Source: Bacteroidota bacterium (GTDB lineage Bacteria > Bacteroidota > Bacteroidia > Chitinophagales > Chitinophagaceae). From it: DNA of 64,000 nucleotides. The notes under the pieces were generated by a model that had not been told where the DNA came from, searched no databases, and was given only the letters and a program-made list of their open reading frames with translations. A program made the position numbers and the translations under genes. Positions 26,670 through 35,667 of the stretch are shown here, piece by piece; positions within the stretch are counted from its first letter, which is position 1; every line of letters starts with the position of its first letter. Location: assembly GCA_947460175.1 (NCBI GenBank), contig CANHGW010000008.1, positions 20,312 to 84,311 of the forward strand, read 5' to 3'.

Positions 26670-28742
26670 CTAATAACTTTTATTTTTTAAATAATTATAT
26701 ATTTCCTCTTGCGAACGAAAATCATTATCCTTACCAACCTTTTTTACATAAAAGTTTTCTTGTTGATTATCTAAAATTCTTGCTTTCACATTTTCCGATA
26801 ACTGTATTTGCAAAATATTTTTTAATTCGTCTTTGATTTCATTATCAAAAATAGGCGTTGTCACTTCTATACGATAATCAATATTGCGTATCATCCAATC
26901 AGCACTGGATATATAATAATCGTGTTTATTTTTATTATTGAAATACAATATTCGAGCATGTTCAAGATATTCATCTACTATACTTATTGCTTTAATAGGC
27001 TTTGGCCATTTCGTATTTTCAGTCAAAACGCCACAAATACCTCGTATAATCATTTGTATATCCACACCAGCTTTTGCAGCTAGATATATTTCCTCTATTA
27101 AAGCATTATCTGACAAACTATTTAATTTAATTTTAAAACCTGCAGGTGCTTTTTGCTTTAAATGTTTTATTTCATTTATTATCTTATCAATAAAAAAAGT
27201 ACGGGTATTGAAAGGTGAAACAATCAAGGTTTTACATTGCTTTATTTTGACCAAACTCTCTGGCCGTTCGATAAAATCAAATACTCTTGAGATATCAGAA
27301 ACAATTCGTTTATCTGCAGTCAATAAGCAATGATCACCATAATACTGAGCAGTATTCTCATTTAAATTTCCTGTACTTACAAACCCATAGTGTTTCAATG
27401 TTTTTGAAATCCGTTTTGAGATAAGACAGATTTTCCCATGGATTTTTCTATTAGGCAAACCTACTAAAACTTTCACCCCCTCTTCTTCTAATAATCTTTT
27501 CCATTTCAAATTGGCTTCTTCATCAAAACGAGCTCTTAATTCAAGTACAACTGTTACTTTTTTACCATTTCGTAATGCATTAATAAGTGCTTTGATAATT
27601 TTAGACTCTTTGGCTAATCGATAGCAAGTGATTTTAATAGACTCTACATAAGGGTCGATAGCAGCTTCGCGAAGCAAATCAATTATAGAATCAAACGAAT
27701 GATAAGGAAAATGTAACATTACATCCTTACTATTCAAAACTTCTAAAATTCGAACAGGCTGAGTAAATAAGGGATGAACAAATGGTTTATTTCGTGTGAT
27801 TCTTTTATCAAATACTTCCATGGGAAAATCCATAAAATCTTTGAAATTATGGATACGACCTCCAGCTATTAGATTGTCTTTGCGTGTCAATCCAAGTAAT
27901 TTGATTAAATAATTTAATAAGTTTTTTTGAATCGATTTATCATAGACTAATCGAACAGCCTTACCTTTTTTACGATTTTTGAGCCCCTTTTCTATGCTTT
28001 GTATAAAATCTGTATTTACATCATTGTCGATATCCAACTCAGCATCTCTAGTAACTTTAATAATATAACCCTCAAAAGAATCAAAGCCAAATTGTGTAAA
28101 TAAATTAGGCAAACAATATCTAATTATATCCTCCAATAAAATGATATTTTTTTCACCTTTATTGGAAGGTAGAATTAAAAATCGAGGCAATACATTGGTC
28201 GGCACTTCTATTAATGCATAGCTGTTCATGAAGGAATTACTTAAATTGCTTAAAGAACAAGCGAGATAAATAGACTTATCACGCAAGAGTGGTAATTCCG
28301 GAATACTTTCAATCATAAGAGGGGCGATATTGGTCCTTACTTTATCATTGAAATAATTCAGTACAAATTCTTTTTGAACTTTATTTAATTGTCCTTCATT
28401 AACAATTGCAATTTTTTCCTTTTTTAATTCTATAAGAATAGAATTGTAAATTCGTTCAAATTCCTTTTGTTGTTCAAGTACTGTTACTTGAATTTGTTTC
28501 AAAATATTTGCAGGCTTTTGCTCCAAATACATTTTGGCCGTTTTGCCAAATTGAACCATCCGATTTAAAGTCGCCACTCGAACCCGAAAAAACTCATCCA
28601 AATTATTTGAAAAAATACCTAAAAATCTAAGTCGCTCTGAAAGCGGTACAGACTTATCATTTGCTTCTTGCAATACCCTTGCATTAAACGCCAACCAACT
28701 TAAATCACGAATAATCTTAGGACTTGTAACAATTTTCTTCAT
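26670..28742 (-). CDS. ppk1: Polyphosphate kinase 1
   Basis: 690 residues, the usual PPK1 length. It opens with the N-terminal domain Arg-Asp-Leu-Ser-Trp-Leu-Ala-Phe-Asn-Ala-Arg-Val-Leu. The catalytic C-terminal part has Lys-Ile-His435-Gly-Lys (phosphorylated-histidine candidate), Ser-Thr-Gly-Asn-Leu-Asn-Glu and the second histidine region Glu-His595-Ala-Arg. It reversibly polymerises the gamma phosphate of ATP into polyphosphate. First gene of a ppk-ppx pair with its own -7 box. Confidence 0.95.
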   Translation of the reverse strand: MKKIVTSPKIIRDLSWLAFNARVLQEANDKSVPLSERLRFLGIFSNNLDEFFRVRVATLNRMVQFGKTAKMYLEQKPANILKQIQVTVLEQQKEFERIYNSILIELKKEKIAIVNEGQLNKVQKEFVLNYFNDKVRTNIAPLMIESIPELPLLRDKSIYLACSLSNLSNSFMNSYALIEVPTNVLPRFLILPSNKGEKNIILLEDIIRYCLPNLFTQFGFDSFEGYIIKVTRDAELDIDNDVNTDFIQSIEKGLKNRKKGKAVRLVYDKSIQKNLLNYLIKLLGLTRKDNLIAGGRIHNFKDFMDFPMEVFDKRITRNKPFVHPLFTQPVRILEVLNSKDVMLHFPYHSFDSIIDLLREAAIDPYVESIKITCYRLAKESKIIKALINALRNGKKVTVVLELRARFDEEANLKWKRLLEEEGVKVLVGLPNRKIHGKICLISKRISKTLKHYGFVSTGNLNENTAQYYGDHCLLTADKRIVSDISRVFDFIERPESLVKIKQCKTLIVSPFNTRTFFIDKIINEIKHLKQKAPAGFKIKLNSLSDNALIEEIYLAAKAGVDIQMIIRGICGVLTENTKWPKPIKAISIVDEYLEHARILYFNNKNKHDYYISSADWMIRNIDYRIEVTTPIFDNEIKDELKNILQIQLSENVKARILDNQQENFYVKKVGKDNDFRSQEEIYNYLKNKSY

Positions 28743-28753
28743 AAAACTATCTA

Positions 28754-28761
28754 CAAAGATA
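28754..28761 (-). promoter_or_regulatory. -7 box TATCTTTG for ppk-ppx
   Basis: Exact TAnnTTTG on the minus strand, 11 nt before the ppk ATG. Confidence 0.5.
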
Positions 28762-28819
28762 AAACCAATGAACAGTATTTAATGTTAAGTTTTTTTTTCT
28801 AAATCAGCATATTCTAAAA

Positions 28820-30493
28820 TTACATTTTAGCTTCTGTTGCTTGCATAATTGTTTGCTCTATTGCATTTGATTTTTGTAAAATATCACTCGCTTCAGCAAC
28901 TAATTTTTCTGCTATAACTTTATCTTTCAAGCCAGAAGCATTTATTTTTACATTTAAGTAAGCTCCATAAATAGCTGTTCGAATACACAATGCTCCAACA
29001 CCAGCGTCTGTTACACTATTTGGATTTCCTTTTTCAACCATTGCCTGAGCAATTTCATATCCACTAAAACAAACTTGCATTGTTTTAAATGGAATTTGAG
29101 TTGCATATAAAGTAGCATCTTGAATAGCTTTTGATCTAGCTTGTTTTTCTTCATCAGAATTTTTAGGTAACCCAAAAGCATTCATTATTTTATTAAATGC
29201 ATTGGTGTCTTCATCTACCAATTTCAATAATTCATCTTTTATACCTTGACCTTTTTCAGCATAATTGCTAAAATATTCCCATTGATCATCCCATCCTTTT
29301 TTATGTGAACTTAAATTGGCAACCATAGTAGCTAAGCTTGCGCCTAAAGCACCAACATATGCACTAATACTTCCACCACCTGGCGCTGGACTTTCACTGG
29401 CTGTTTCATTGGCAAATGCAACCAAATTCATATCAATTAATTTTTTTGACGAATCCTCTTGCATTACATACTCAATGATTTTTTTCTTTGGATCAAATGG
29501 TGTTAATTCATCTAATCCCATACTTTTTACAGCAATTTTAATAATTTCTTCTTCACTAATTCCTACACTTCTTTTTTGTTTCGCTAAAAAATATTTTCCA
29601 GCATCGAGCATAGATTTCAAAGGAACCAAACCAACTAATTCACTACCAGTTACACGCATGCCTCTTGCATGTGCACGTTCTACAGCTGTGTCAAATGCAA
29701 TGTGTAATGGCGTTATACTAATATTCGTTAAGTTCATTGAAATTTGTGCAATGCCATATTCTTCAATATACCATCCGATGGCTTTTACACTTTTTAATAA
29801 ACCAGGTTCACGAACTTCAGCACCATTGGCATCTAATACTTTTTTACCATTCTCTTCTTTCACACGACCATTTTCACGTAAGTCAAATGCTACAGAATTT
29901 GCTCGACGTGTAGAAGTTGTATTTAAGTTTACATTATAAGCAACTAAAAAATCTCTTGCACCAATAACAGTTGCACCACTCTTTTCATTAAAAATTGCTT
30001 GGCCAAAATCAGGTGCCCAATTGGCATCTTTAATTTTATCACCAAAACCTTCATATTCTCCTGCACGAATAGTAGCTAAATTTTGTCTGTCTTCTTTTTG
30101 TGCAGCACTTTCATATAAATAAACCGGAATGTTCAATTCTTCTCCTACACGTTTGCCTAATTTTTTGGCATACTCTACCGTTTCTTCCATGGTAATTCCT
30201 GCAATTGGTATTAAAGGACATACATCGGTTGCTCCCATACGAGGATGTTCACCTTTGTGTTTGGTCATGTCAATCAATTCGCCTGCTTTTTTGATTGCCA
30301 AATAGGCGGCATCAATTACAGGCTGTGGCTCTCCTACAAATGTTACAACCGTTCTATTAGTTGCTTTTCCTGGGTCAACATCCAACAATTTTACACCTTC
30401 TACTTTTTCAATTTCATCTGTAATTTGTTTGATGATATTCAAATCAACGCCTTCACTAAAATTAGGCACACATTCTATAAGTTGTTTTTGCAT
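28820..30493 (-). CDS. ftcD: Bifunctional glutamate formimidoyltransferase / formimidotetrahydrofolate cyclodeaminase
   Basis: 557 residues. The formiminotransferase domains (about 1-300) begin Cys-Val-Pro-Asn-Phe-Ser-Glu-Gly, with Lys-Gly-Glu-His-Pro-Arg-Met-Gly and the catalytic His near residue 80. The C-terminal cyclodeaminase domain (about 350-550) has Ser-Pro-Ala-Pro-Gly-Gly-Gly-Ser-Ile-Ser-Ala. The fusion resembles animal FTCD and occurs in many Bacteroidota. It moves the formimino group of formiminoglutamate to tetrahydrofolate and then forms methenyl-THF, the last step of histidine breakdown in this branch. It belongs with hutU at 33209; hutH and hutI are not in the window. Confidence 0.95.
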   Translation of the reverse strand: MQKQLIECVPNFSEGVDLNIIKQITDEIEKVEGVKLLDVDPGKATNRTVVTFVGEPQPVIDAAYLAIKKAGELIDMTKHKGEHPRMGATDVCPLIPIAGITMEETVEYAKKLGKRVGEELNIPVYLYESAAQKEDRQNLATIRAGEYEGFGDKIKDANWAPDFGQAIFNEKSGATVIGARDFLVAYNVNLNTTSTRRANSVAFDLRENGRVKEENGKKVLDANGAEVREPGLLKSVKAIGWYIEEYGIAQISMNLTNISITPLHIAFDTAVERAHARGMRVTGSELVGLVPLKSMLDAGKYFLAKQKRSVGISEEEIIKIAVKSMGLDELTPFDPKKKIIEYVMQEDSSKKLIDMNLVAFANETASESPAPGGGSISAYVGALGASLATMVANLSSHKKGWDDQWEYFSNYAEKGQGIKDELLKLVDEDTNAFNKIMNAFGLPKNSDEEKQARSKAIQDATLYATQIPFKTMQVCFSGYEIAQAMVEKGNPNSVTDAGVGALCIRTAIYGAYLNVKINASGLKDKVIAEKLVAEASDILQKSNAIEQTIMQATEAKM

Positions 30494-30512
30494 TATTCCG
30501 TTTTTGAAGTTG

Positions 30513-30520
30513 CAAATATA
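30513..30520 (-). promoter_or_regulatory. -7 box TATATTTG for ftcD
   Basis: Exact TAnnTTTG on the minus strand, 19 nt before the ATG at 30493. Confidence 0.5.
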
Positions 30521-30595
30521 GGAATAGTAATGTAGAGTTTAAGATTCCATTGAAAACTAAAAGCTATTCTTTTTAATTGTATAAAAAATTCAAAG

Positions 30596-32233
30596 TTAAT
30601 TTTTCAATAGTTTAAATGTTGTAAAATTGTTAGAATCCGATATCTGAAGAATATAATTTCCTTTCGACCACTGCTCCGTATCTATAGTAAACATGGCCGA
30701 TTTGAATGAATTTTTACAAAAAACCTGAACTCCATATATAGATTTTACTTGTATTGAAACAGGATTTGCAATTGCACTTAAATCTATCAACAATTTATGT
30801 TGAAATGGATTGTTATATTTTATAGCATTGTGAAGCGTACTAGTATTACTTACTTCAACTGGAAAGCTGACAGGATATTTATTACAATAAATAGAATCAA
30901 CACATTCTCCAGCAATAAGATTCGTATCAATTACATTCCTGATTGAATACCATCCAGAATCGCTTAAAGGAATATTTATACTATCAGTTACACTTGTGTA
31001 AGCTTGATAAAAACTGTTATTTCGAAATAAATCAAATTGAAATTGTCCAGAATTACAAAATCGCACTTGGGTTTTCATTGTATCTATAATCGATGTATCT
31101 GTAATGAAATAATGAGCCTTGGGAACCGATAAATTTCGTTGTATAAATGTATCAATATTGATACAAGGAGGAAATGTATGATCAAGAAAATCATAGAAAT
31201 AACTACAATTTGTAAGCCCAGTAAAATAATTTTCAGTGTAGTGAAAATCATGATCCGGATCCATTGTTAATACCGGATCACCATCACCCCATGTAAACAT
31301 GTATTGACACGAAGAATTCATTATTTTATTTTTAACTTGAATCCGATCGTAATAATCAACTAATGTATCAAAACGTAATCTTAAATAATCTTTCTCGTCT
31401 GTACATGTATCAAAATTAACAGAGTAACCGCCCGAAATTAATGCAACATCAGGTTGAATATAAAATGTAGATAATAAGGAAGCATACCCACCTTCAGACA
31501 AGCCAAATAAAAAGACCTTATCATATTTCGATTTTAAATATTGAATCATTGCTATAATTTCAATAAGATAATTTGTTCCATAATATGTATTTGCTGAGGA
31601 TAGATACCAGAAAATCCATGAATTTAATTTATTGTTTCCCCAATGATATGCTCGTGATTCTTCATTTGGCTTCACAAGTGTAAAAACATCTCCATAGTTT
31701 AAACAATTATTTTTCATACTGCACAATGTATTATGATAACCCACACCTCTTACAATATCATAAGCTTGATTTCGCCCAGAACCAGGTATAATCAAAAAAG
31801 CATTTTTGCAATAATTATTTGTAGTATCGGGATAATATATCGTATAAGCCTTACCCGTTTTATTGTTCAATGTAAATGGCAGATAAACCATCGGGTTGTT
31901 TTGATTCAATAATGAGGGATTCAAATTAAAAGAAGTGTTGATAATAGAATCATATCGTAAGGAATCAGTTAATGTTAAAGACTGAATATTATCCAAATCC
32001 AATGTATTGAATTTAAAACTAGTATCTAACATCAAATAATGATTATAGTAAGAACTAGGTTCTGGATTATGCAACCAATTTCCAGGCGTGACTGAAGTGT
32101 CAATATATATAGGATGATCATACCACCCTAACATAGCAGCACTATCTGCTGCAGAAAATTGAGAAAAACATATCTTGGGAATTAATTGTGAAACAATTAA
32201 AACGAAGAAATATTTATTATATACTTTATTCAT
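30596..32233 (-). CDS. Secreted alpha/beta-hydrolase-like protein with T9SS type A sorting domain
   Basis: 545 residues. The signal peptide ends near Cys-Phe-Ser-Gln. A region of ~110 residues without assignment precedes an alpha/beta-hydrolase fold with Gly-Leu-Ser246-Glu-Gly-Gly (nucleophile elbow), an acidic residue in Trp-Gly-Asp-Gly-Asp (about 317) and His in Leu-Asp-His-Thr-Phe (about 351). The Cys-rich segment and the C-terminal ~75 residues (Ile-Asp-Leu-Ser ... Gly-Asn-Tyr-Ile-Leu-Gln-Ile) fit a T9SS sorting domain. Likely a secreted esterase or peptidase of unknown substrate. It lies between histidine genes without an obvious functional link. Confidence 0.75.
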   Translation of the reverse strand: MNKVYNKYFFVLIVSQLIPKICFSQFSAADSAAMLGWYDHPIYIDTSVTPGNWLHNPEPSSYYNHYLMLDTSFKFNTLDLDNIQSLTLTDSLRYDSIINTSFNLNPSLLNQNNPMVYLPFTLNNKTGKAYTIYYPDTTNNYCKNAFLIIPGSGRNQAYDIVRGVGYHNTLCSMKNNCLNYGDVFTLVKPNEESRAYHWGNNKLNSWIFWYLSSANTYYGTNYLIEIIAMIQYLKSKYDKVFLFGLSEGGYASLLSTFYIQPDVALISGGYSVNFDTCTDEKDYLRLRFDTLVDYYDRIQVKNKIMNSSCQYMFTWGDGDPVLTMDPDHDFHYTENYFTGLTNCSYFYDFLDHTFPPCINIDTFIQRNLSVPKAHYFITDTSIIDTMKTQVRFCNSGQFQFDLFRNNSFYQAYTSVTDSINIPLSDSGWYSIRNVIDTNLIAGECVDSIYCNKYPVSFPVEVSNTSTLHNAIKYNNPFQHKLLIDLSAIANPVSIQVKSIYGVQVFCKNSFKSAMFTIDTEQWSKGNYILQISDSNNFTTFKLLKN

Positions 32234-32325
32234 TCAAATTTTCTTATTGAGAATTAATAATTTAAAATTACAAGTTAAATAGTAGGTTTAAAAAATTTTA
32301 ATTTAAGTACTAAGTTACTTAATGC

Positions 32326-32483
32326 TTAGGATTTAACATGTAATTTTCTATTTAAAATACTAATCTCAAATCGTTTAGATGAAAATAATTCCCCGTCAAT
32401 CTGCGCATAAACTTCATTCTCTGTTACGATTGTAATATCTGTTAATGTTTCATGATGTACAAAAGGCAAACTCAAGTGAGTTC
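32326..32483 (-). pseudogene. C-terminal part of the diacylglycerol kinase gene, displaced by a frameshift
   Basis: In a different frame from the upstream gene, this segment continues Thr-His-Leu-Ser-Leu-Pro-Phe-Val-His-His and later Tyr-Ala-Gln-Ile-Asp-Gly-Glu-Leu, the expected C-terminus of diacylglycerol-kinase-like proteins, ending with TAA at 32326-32328. It has no start of its own. Adding one G to the GG at 32483-32484 would restore a single reading frame (Lys-Gly-Thr-His-Leu) of about 279 codons. Confidence 0.8.
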
Positions 32484-33161
32484 CTTTTCGACTTTAGGTA
32501 ATGCTAATAATCGTTTGAAAATAGACAATGGTTTACAATAAAATAGATTTAATAATCCGTCATTTACTTCAGCTAGTGGCGACACCATAAACCCACCACC
32601 CGTTCGTGAGGAATTTGCAATAGATAAAAGCATACACTTTTGTTCTATCACTTTCCCATTTATTAAAATTTTATAATTGGGTTCTTTAAACGAAAAAATC
32701 TTCTTGATGACAACCATTAAATATCCTAGATGACCTCCTACAAAGCGAATCGAATTCATACTTTTCAATACTTCTCCATCAAAACCAATTCCAATACCAT
32801 TGATAAATATTTTATCGTTACAAATGCCCAAATCAATGAGCTTAGGGCTGTAATTCTGTATATTTTCTAATTGTTTTTCCCAAGAAATATTGCCGTATAA
32901 TTTCCAATGAATATCATTGCCTGTGCCTCCAGGAAAAATCAATAATGGTCTATTTATTTCGAGATATTTATTTAAAAAATAGTTGACTGTACCATCACCA
33001 CCAACCAGCCAAATTTCATGATACTGATTAATATCAAGAGGCCATTCATTTTCTGAACATAAAATAGTATGACTACTTAACTGACTTAATTGAAAGGCTA
33101 TTCGCCTTCCTTTTCCTTTAGCTGAAAAAGTATTGTATAATATGGCTATTGTACTTGTCAA
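32472..33161 (-). CDS. Diacylglycerol kinase family lipid kinase, truncated by frameshift
   Basis: 229 residues from a TTG start. The catalytic motif Leu-Val-Gly-Gly-Asp-Gly-Thr-Val-Asn and the Phe-Pro-Gly-Gly-Thr-Gly-Asn-Asp segment are those of the DAGK/sphingosine-kinase-like fold, followed by Asn-Gly-Ile-Gly-Ile-Gly-Phe-Asp-Gly-Glu. The frame ends early, in Lys-Val-Glu-Lys-Glu-Leu-Thr, where family members continue for ~50 more residues. Those residues are present downstream in another frame. Either a real inactivating indel or a sequencing/assembly error in the G run is possible. The enzyme would phosphorylate a lipid or lipid-like alcohol. A -7 box lies upstream. Confidence 0.85.
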   Translation of the reverse strand: MTSTIAILYNTFSAKGKGRRIAFQLSQLSSHTILCSENEWPLDINQYHEIWLVGGDGTVNYFLNKYLEINRPLLIFPGGTGNDIHWKLYGNISWEKQLENIQNYSPKLIDLGICNDKIFINGIGIGFDGEVLKSMNSIRFVGGHLGYLMVVIKKIFSFKEPNYKILINGKVIEQKCMLLSIANSSRTGGGFMVSPLAEVNDGLLNLFYCKPLSIFKRLLALPKVEKELT

Positions 33162-33178
33162 ATAATATCTTAGTTTGA

Positions 33179-33186
33179 CAAATATA
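33179..33186 (-). promoter_or_regulatory. -7 box TATATTTG for the diacylglycerol kinase gene
   Basis: Exact TAnnTTTG on the minus strand, 17 nt before the TTG start at 33161, in the short gap after hutU. Confidence 0.45.
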
Positions 33187-33208
33187 ACAAATTATGACCT
33201 GAGAATTC

Positions 33209-34858
33209 TTACATATCCAACCCAAACTTCTTACCATGTGCAATTGCCTCATCATAGCCAGCATCGGTGTGCCGAAGTACACCCATTGCTGGATCGTTGT
33301 GTAAAACACGACGAAGACGAGCATCTGCATCAGCAGTACCATCTGCAACTATGACCATACCTGCATGAATACTATAACCCATACCTACTCCACCACCATG
33401 ATGCAATGAAACCCAACTTGCACCACCTGCTGTTGAAATCATAGCATTTAATATCGGCCAATCTGCAACAGCATCTGATCCATCTTTCATAGCTTCTGTT
33501 TCACGGTTTGGTGAGGCAACTGAACCACAATCCAAATGATCACGACCAATAACTATTGGAGCTTTTAATTCGCCATTGCGAACCATTTCATTAAATAATA
33601 AACCTGCTTTTTCACGTTCGCCCATACCCAACCAACAAATACGAGCTGGTAAACCTTGGAATGCAATTTTTTCTTTGGCCATATTTAACCAACGAATCAA
33701 TCCTGCATTTTCAGGGAATAATTTCTTTAATGCTTCATCTGTTTTGTAAATATCTTCAGGGTCGCCACTTAAAGCTACCCAACGGAATGGACCTTTTCCT
33801 TCACAAAATAAAGGACGAATATAGGCTGGCACAAAACCAGGGAAATCAAATGCATTTTCTACATGTCGTTTGTCTTTCGCTTGCCCACGCAAATTATTTC
33901 CGTAATCAAATGTAATAGCTCCGCGCTTTTGTAATTCCAACATCAACTTGACGTGATGTGCCATGGTGTCTAAGCTTAAATCGCAGTATTTTGTAGGATT
34001 CTCTTCACGCAGCTTGTTCGCTTCTGCAACCGTCATATGTTCGGGAAAGTATCCTATTAACTCATCATGTGCAGAGGTTTGATCTGTTAAGGTATCTGGC
34101 GTAATATTTCTATCAACCAAACGTTGTAATAAGTCAACCGCATTACAAACTACACCAATTGAAATAGCTTCTCCATTTTCTTTAGCTCTTAATGCTTCGT
34201 CAATGGCTTGGTCAATATCTTCATACATTTTATCGATGTAACGAGTCTCAATTCGTTTTTCGATACGCCATTTTTCTACATCAGCAGCTAAACAAACTCC
34301 TTCGTTCATGGTAATAGCTAATGGTTGAGCTCCACCCATTCCTCCTAAACCAGCTGTTACATTCAACGTGCCTTTTAAAGTACCATTGAAATGCATATTT
34401 GCCAAACTTAAGTAGGTTTCATACGTTCCTTGCACAATTCCTTGTGAACCAATATAAATCCAAGAACCAGCAGTCATTTGGCCATACATCATCAAGCCTT
34501 TGGCATCTAATTCTCTGAAATGTTCCCAAGTTGCCCATTTCCCAACTAAATTAGAATTAGCTATCAACACACGAGGCGCATCTTTATGGCTACGCAAAAC
34601 ACCAACAGGCTTTCCACTTTGAACCATTAATGTTTCATCTTCTTCTAGGTTTTTTAAAGATTCAAGAATTTTTTCAAAGCTTTCCCAATTACGAGCCGCT
34701 TTTCCTAAACCACCATATACAATCAATTCATCAGGACGCTCAGCAACATCTGGGTCAAGATTATTCTGAATCATACGATATGCAGCTTCTGTTACCCAAT
34801 TTTTACAAGTTAGTGTAGTTCCTATTGGCGATTTTATTGGTCTTGCTTTATATTCCAT
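33209..34858 (-). CDS. hutU: Urocanate hydratase
   Basis: 549 residues from the ATG at 34858; an upstream TTG (34879) lies inside the promoter box. It contains the family [20 protein letters not shown] (NAD+-binding loop), Leu-Pro-Ala-Arg-Ile-Cys-Trp-Leu-Gly (conserved cysteine) and [10 protein letters not shown]. It converts urocanate to imidazolone propionate in histidine degradation, using tightly bound NAD+. Pairs metabolically with ftcD at 28820. Confidence 0.97.
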   Translation of the reverse strand: MEYKARPIKSPIGTTLTCKNWVTEAAYRMIQNNLDPDVAERPDELIVYGGLGKAARNWESFEKILESLKNLEEDETLMVQSGKPVGVLRSHKDAPRVLIANSNLVGKWATWEHFRELDAKGLMMYGQMTAGSWIYIGSQGIVQGTYETYLSLANMHFNGTLKGTLNVTAGLGGMGGAQPLAITMNEGVCLAADVEKWRIEKRIETRYIDKMYEDIDQAIDEALRAKENGEAISIGVVCNAVDLLQRLVDRNITPDTLTDQTSAHDELIGYFPEHMTVAEANKLREENPTKYCDLSLDTMAHHVKLMLELQKRGAITFDYGNNLRGQAKDKRHVENAFDFPGFVPAYIRPLFCEGKGPFRWVALSGDPEDIYKTDEALKKLFPENAGLIRWLNMAKEKIAFQGLPARICWLGMGEREKAGLLFNEMVRNGELKAPIVIGRDHLDCGSVASPNRETEAMKDGSDAVADWPILNAMISTAGGASWVSLHHGGGVGMGYSIHAGMVIVADGTADADARLRRVLHNDPAMGVLRHTDAGYDEAIAHGKKFGLDM

Positions 34859-34876
34859 TACTAAAATTTGAAGGTG

Positions 34877-34884
34877 CAAAAATA
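34877..34884 (-). promoter_or_regulatory. -7 box TATTTTTG for hutU
   Basis: Exact TAnnTTTG on the minus strand, 18 nt before the ATG at 34858. It covers the alternative TTG start and so argues against it. Confidence 0.5.
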
Positions 34885-34940
34885 CACGCAGAATTTGAAA
34901 TGCATTTGATAAATGCTTAAAATGTCATTAGTTTTACTGA

Positions 34941-35471
34941 ATGGCAAAAAGAATTCTCTATAGTATTTTATTTTTATGTTGTTTTGCAAAACTATCTTTA
35001 GGTCAAAAGCATGAAAAATGGATTATTATTAAAGGTAAAGTGGCAGACACCTTTGGCTATTCTATTTCAAATGCAAGAATTGCATTAATCTCAAAAAATG
35101 GTCATGATAAGTGCATCAAATACACTGATTCATTCGGTCAATTTTACTTCAAATTAAAAAAGAAGAATATGAATAATTTCGCATTGCGTTGTTATTTTTT
35201 TAGTAGTTCAAATACAAACAAATTAGTGTCTGTAATTGATTTTATTAAATCTGATGAGTACATAGTTGACACTAATGTATATTATTTAACACACAAGAAA
35301 ATTAACTTTTCAAAACCAAAAATCACTTCATATACATCAACTAGTTGTGGATTTTCAGCACTTAAGGCTACTACCATTTCGATGCGTGATGACAAATACT
35401 GGCGAAATATTCCAGTTGATCAAACTAGTCCGACAGAGATTCTGAAATCTCAAAATTCATTTTTAAAATAA
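34941..35471 (+). CDS. Secreted protein with carboxypeptidase-regulatory-like domain
   Basis: 176 residues. A signal peptide (ending Ser-Leu-Gly-Gln) is followed by a beta domain (about 30-95; Ile-Lys-Gly-Lys-Val-Ala-Asp-Thr-Phe-Gly-Tyr-Ser-Ile ... Thr-Asp-Ser-Phe-Gly-Gln-Phe-Tyr-Phe) that matches the CarboxypepD_reg-like fold. The remaining ~80 residues are unassigned and polar. It has no barrel or plug, so it is not a TonB receptor fragment as far as can be seen. Upstream, TAGTTTTA (7 of 8 to the -7 consensus) ends 4 nt before the ATG. The 22-bp tandem repeats begin 33 bp after its stop. Confidence 0.65.
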   Translation: MAKRILYSILFLCCFAKLSLGQKHEKWIIIKGKVADTFGYSISNARIALISKNGHDKCIKYTDSFGQFYFKLKKKNMNNFALRCYFFSSSNTNKLVSVIDFIKSDEYIVDTNVYYLTHKKINFSKPKITSYTSTSCGFSALKATTISMRDDKYWRNIPVDQTSPTEILKSQNSFLK

Positions 35472-35503
35472 TCAATCTTGTATTTTCAGAGAAAATATGA
35501 CTC

Positions 35504-35635
35504 TATGTAATTTCAAAATAATGTTTATGTAATTTCAAAATATTATTTATTTAATTTCAAAATAATGTTTATGTAATTTCAAAATAATATTTATGTAATT
35601 TCAAAATAATGTTTATGTAATTTCAAAATAAAAAT
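35504..35635. repeat. Six tandem copies of a 22-bp repeat upstream of the ATPase-xerD pair
   Basis: Core TAATTTCAAAAT recurs at 35508, 35530, 35552, 35574, 35596 and 35618, exactly every 22 bp. Copies 1 and 5 are identical over 22 bp; copies 2, 3, 4 and 6 differ at one to three positions each. There are no unique spacers, so it is not a CRISPR array. It ends 32 bp before the ATG of the ATPase gene. Confidence 0.95.
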
Positions 35636-35667
35636 ATATTTTCGCACTAGTAAATTCATATTCTACA

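Noticed and set aside
29316..29939. A 207-codon plus-strand frame inside ftcD
   Set aside because: It overlaps a well-supported enzyme along its length and shows no domain or start signal.
33118..33348. A 76-codon minus-strand frame between hutU and the lipid kinase
   Set aside because: It overlaps both genes in another frame and has no domain; it is a shadow of hutU's C-terminus.
35504..35635. CRISPR array
   Set aside because: The 22-bp repeats are head to tail with no unique spacers, and no cas genes are present.
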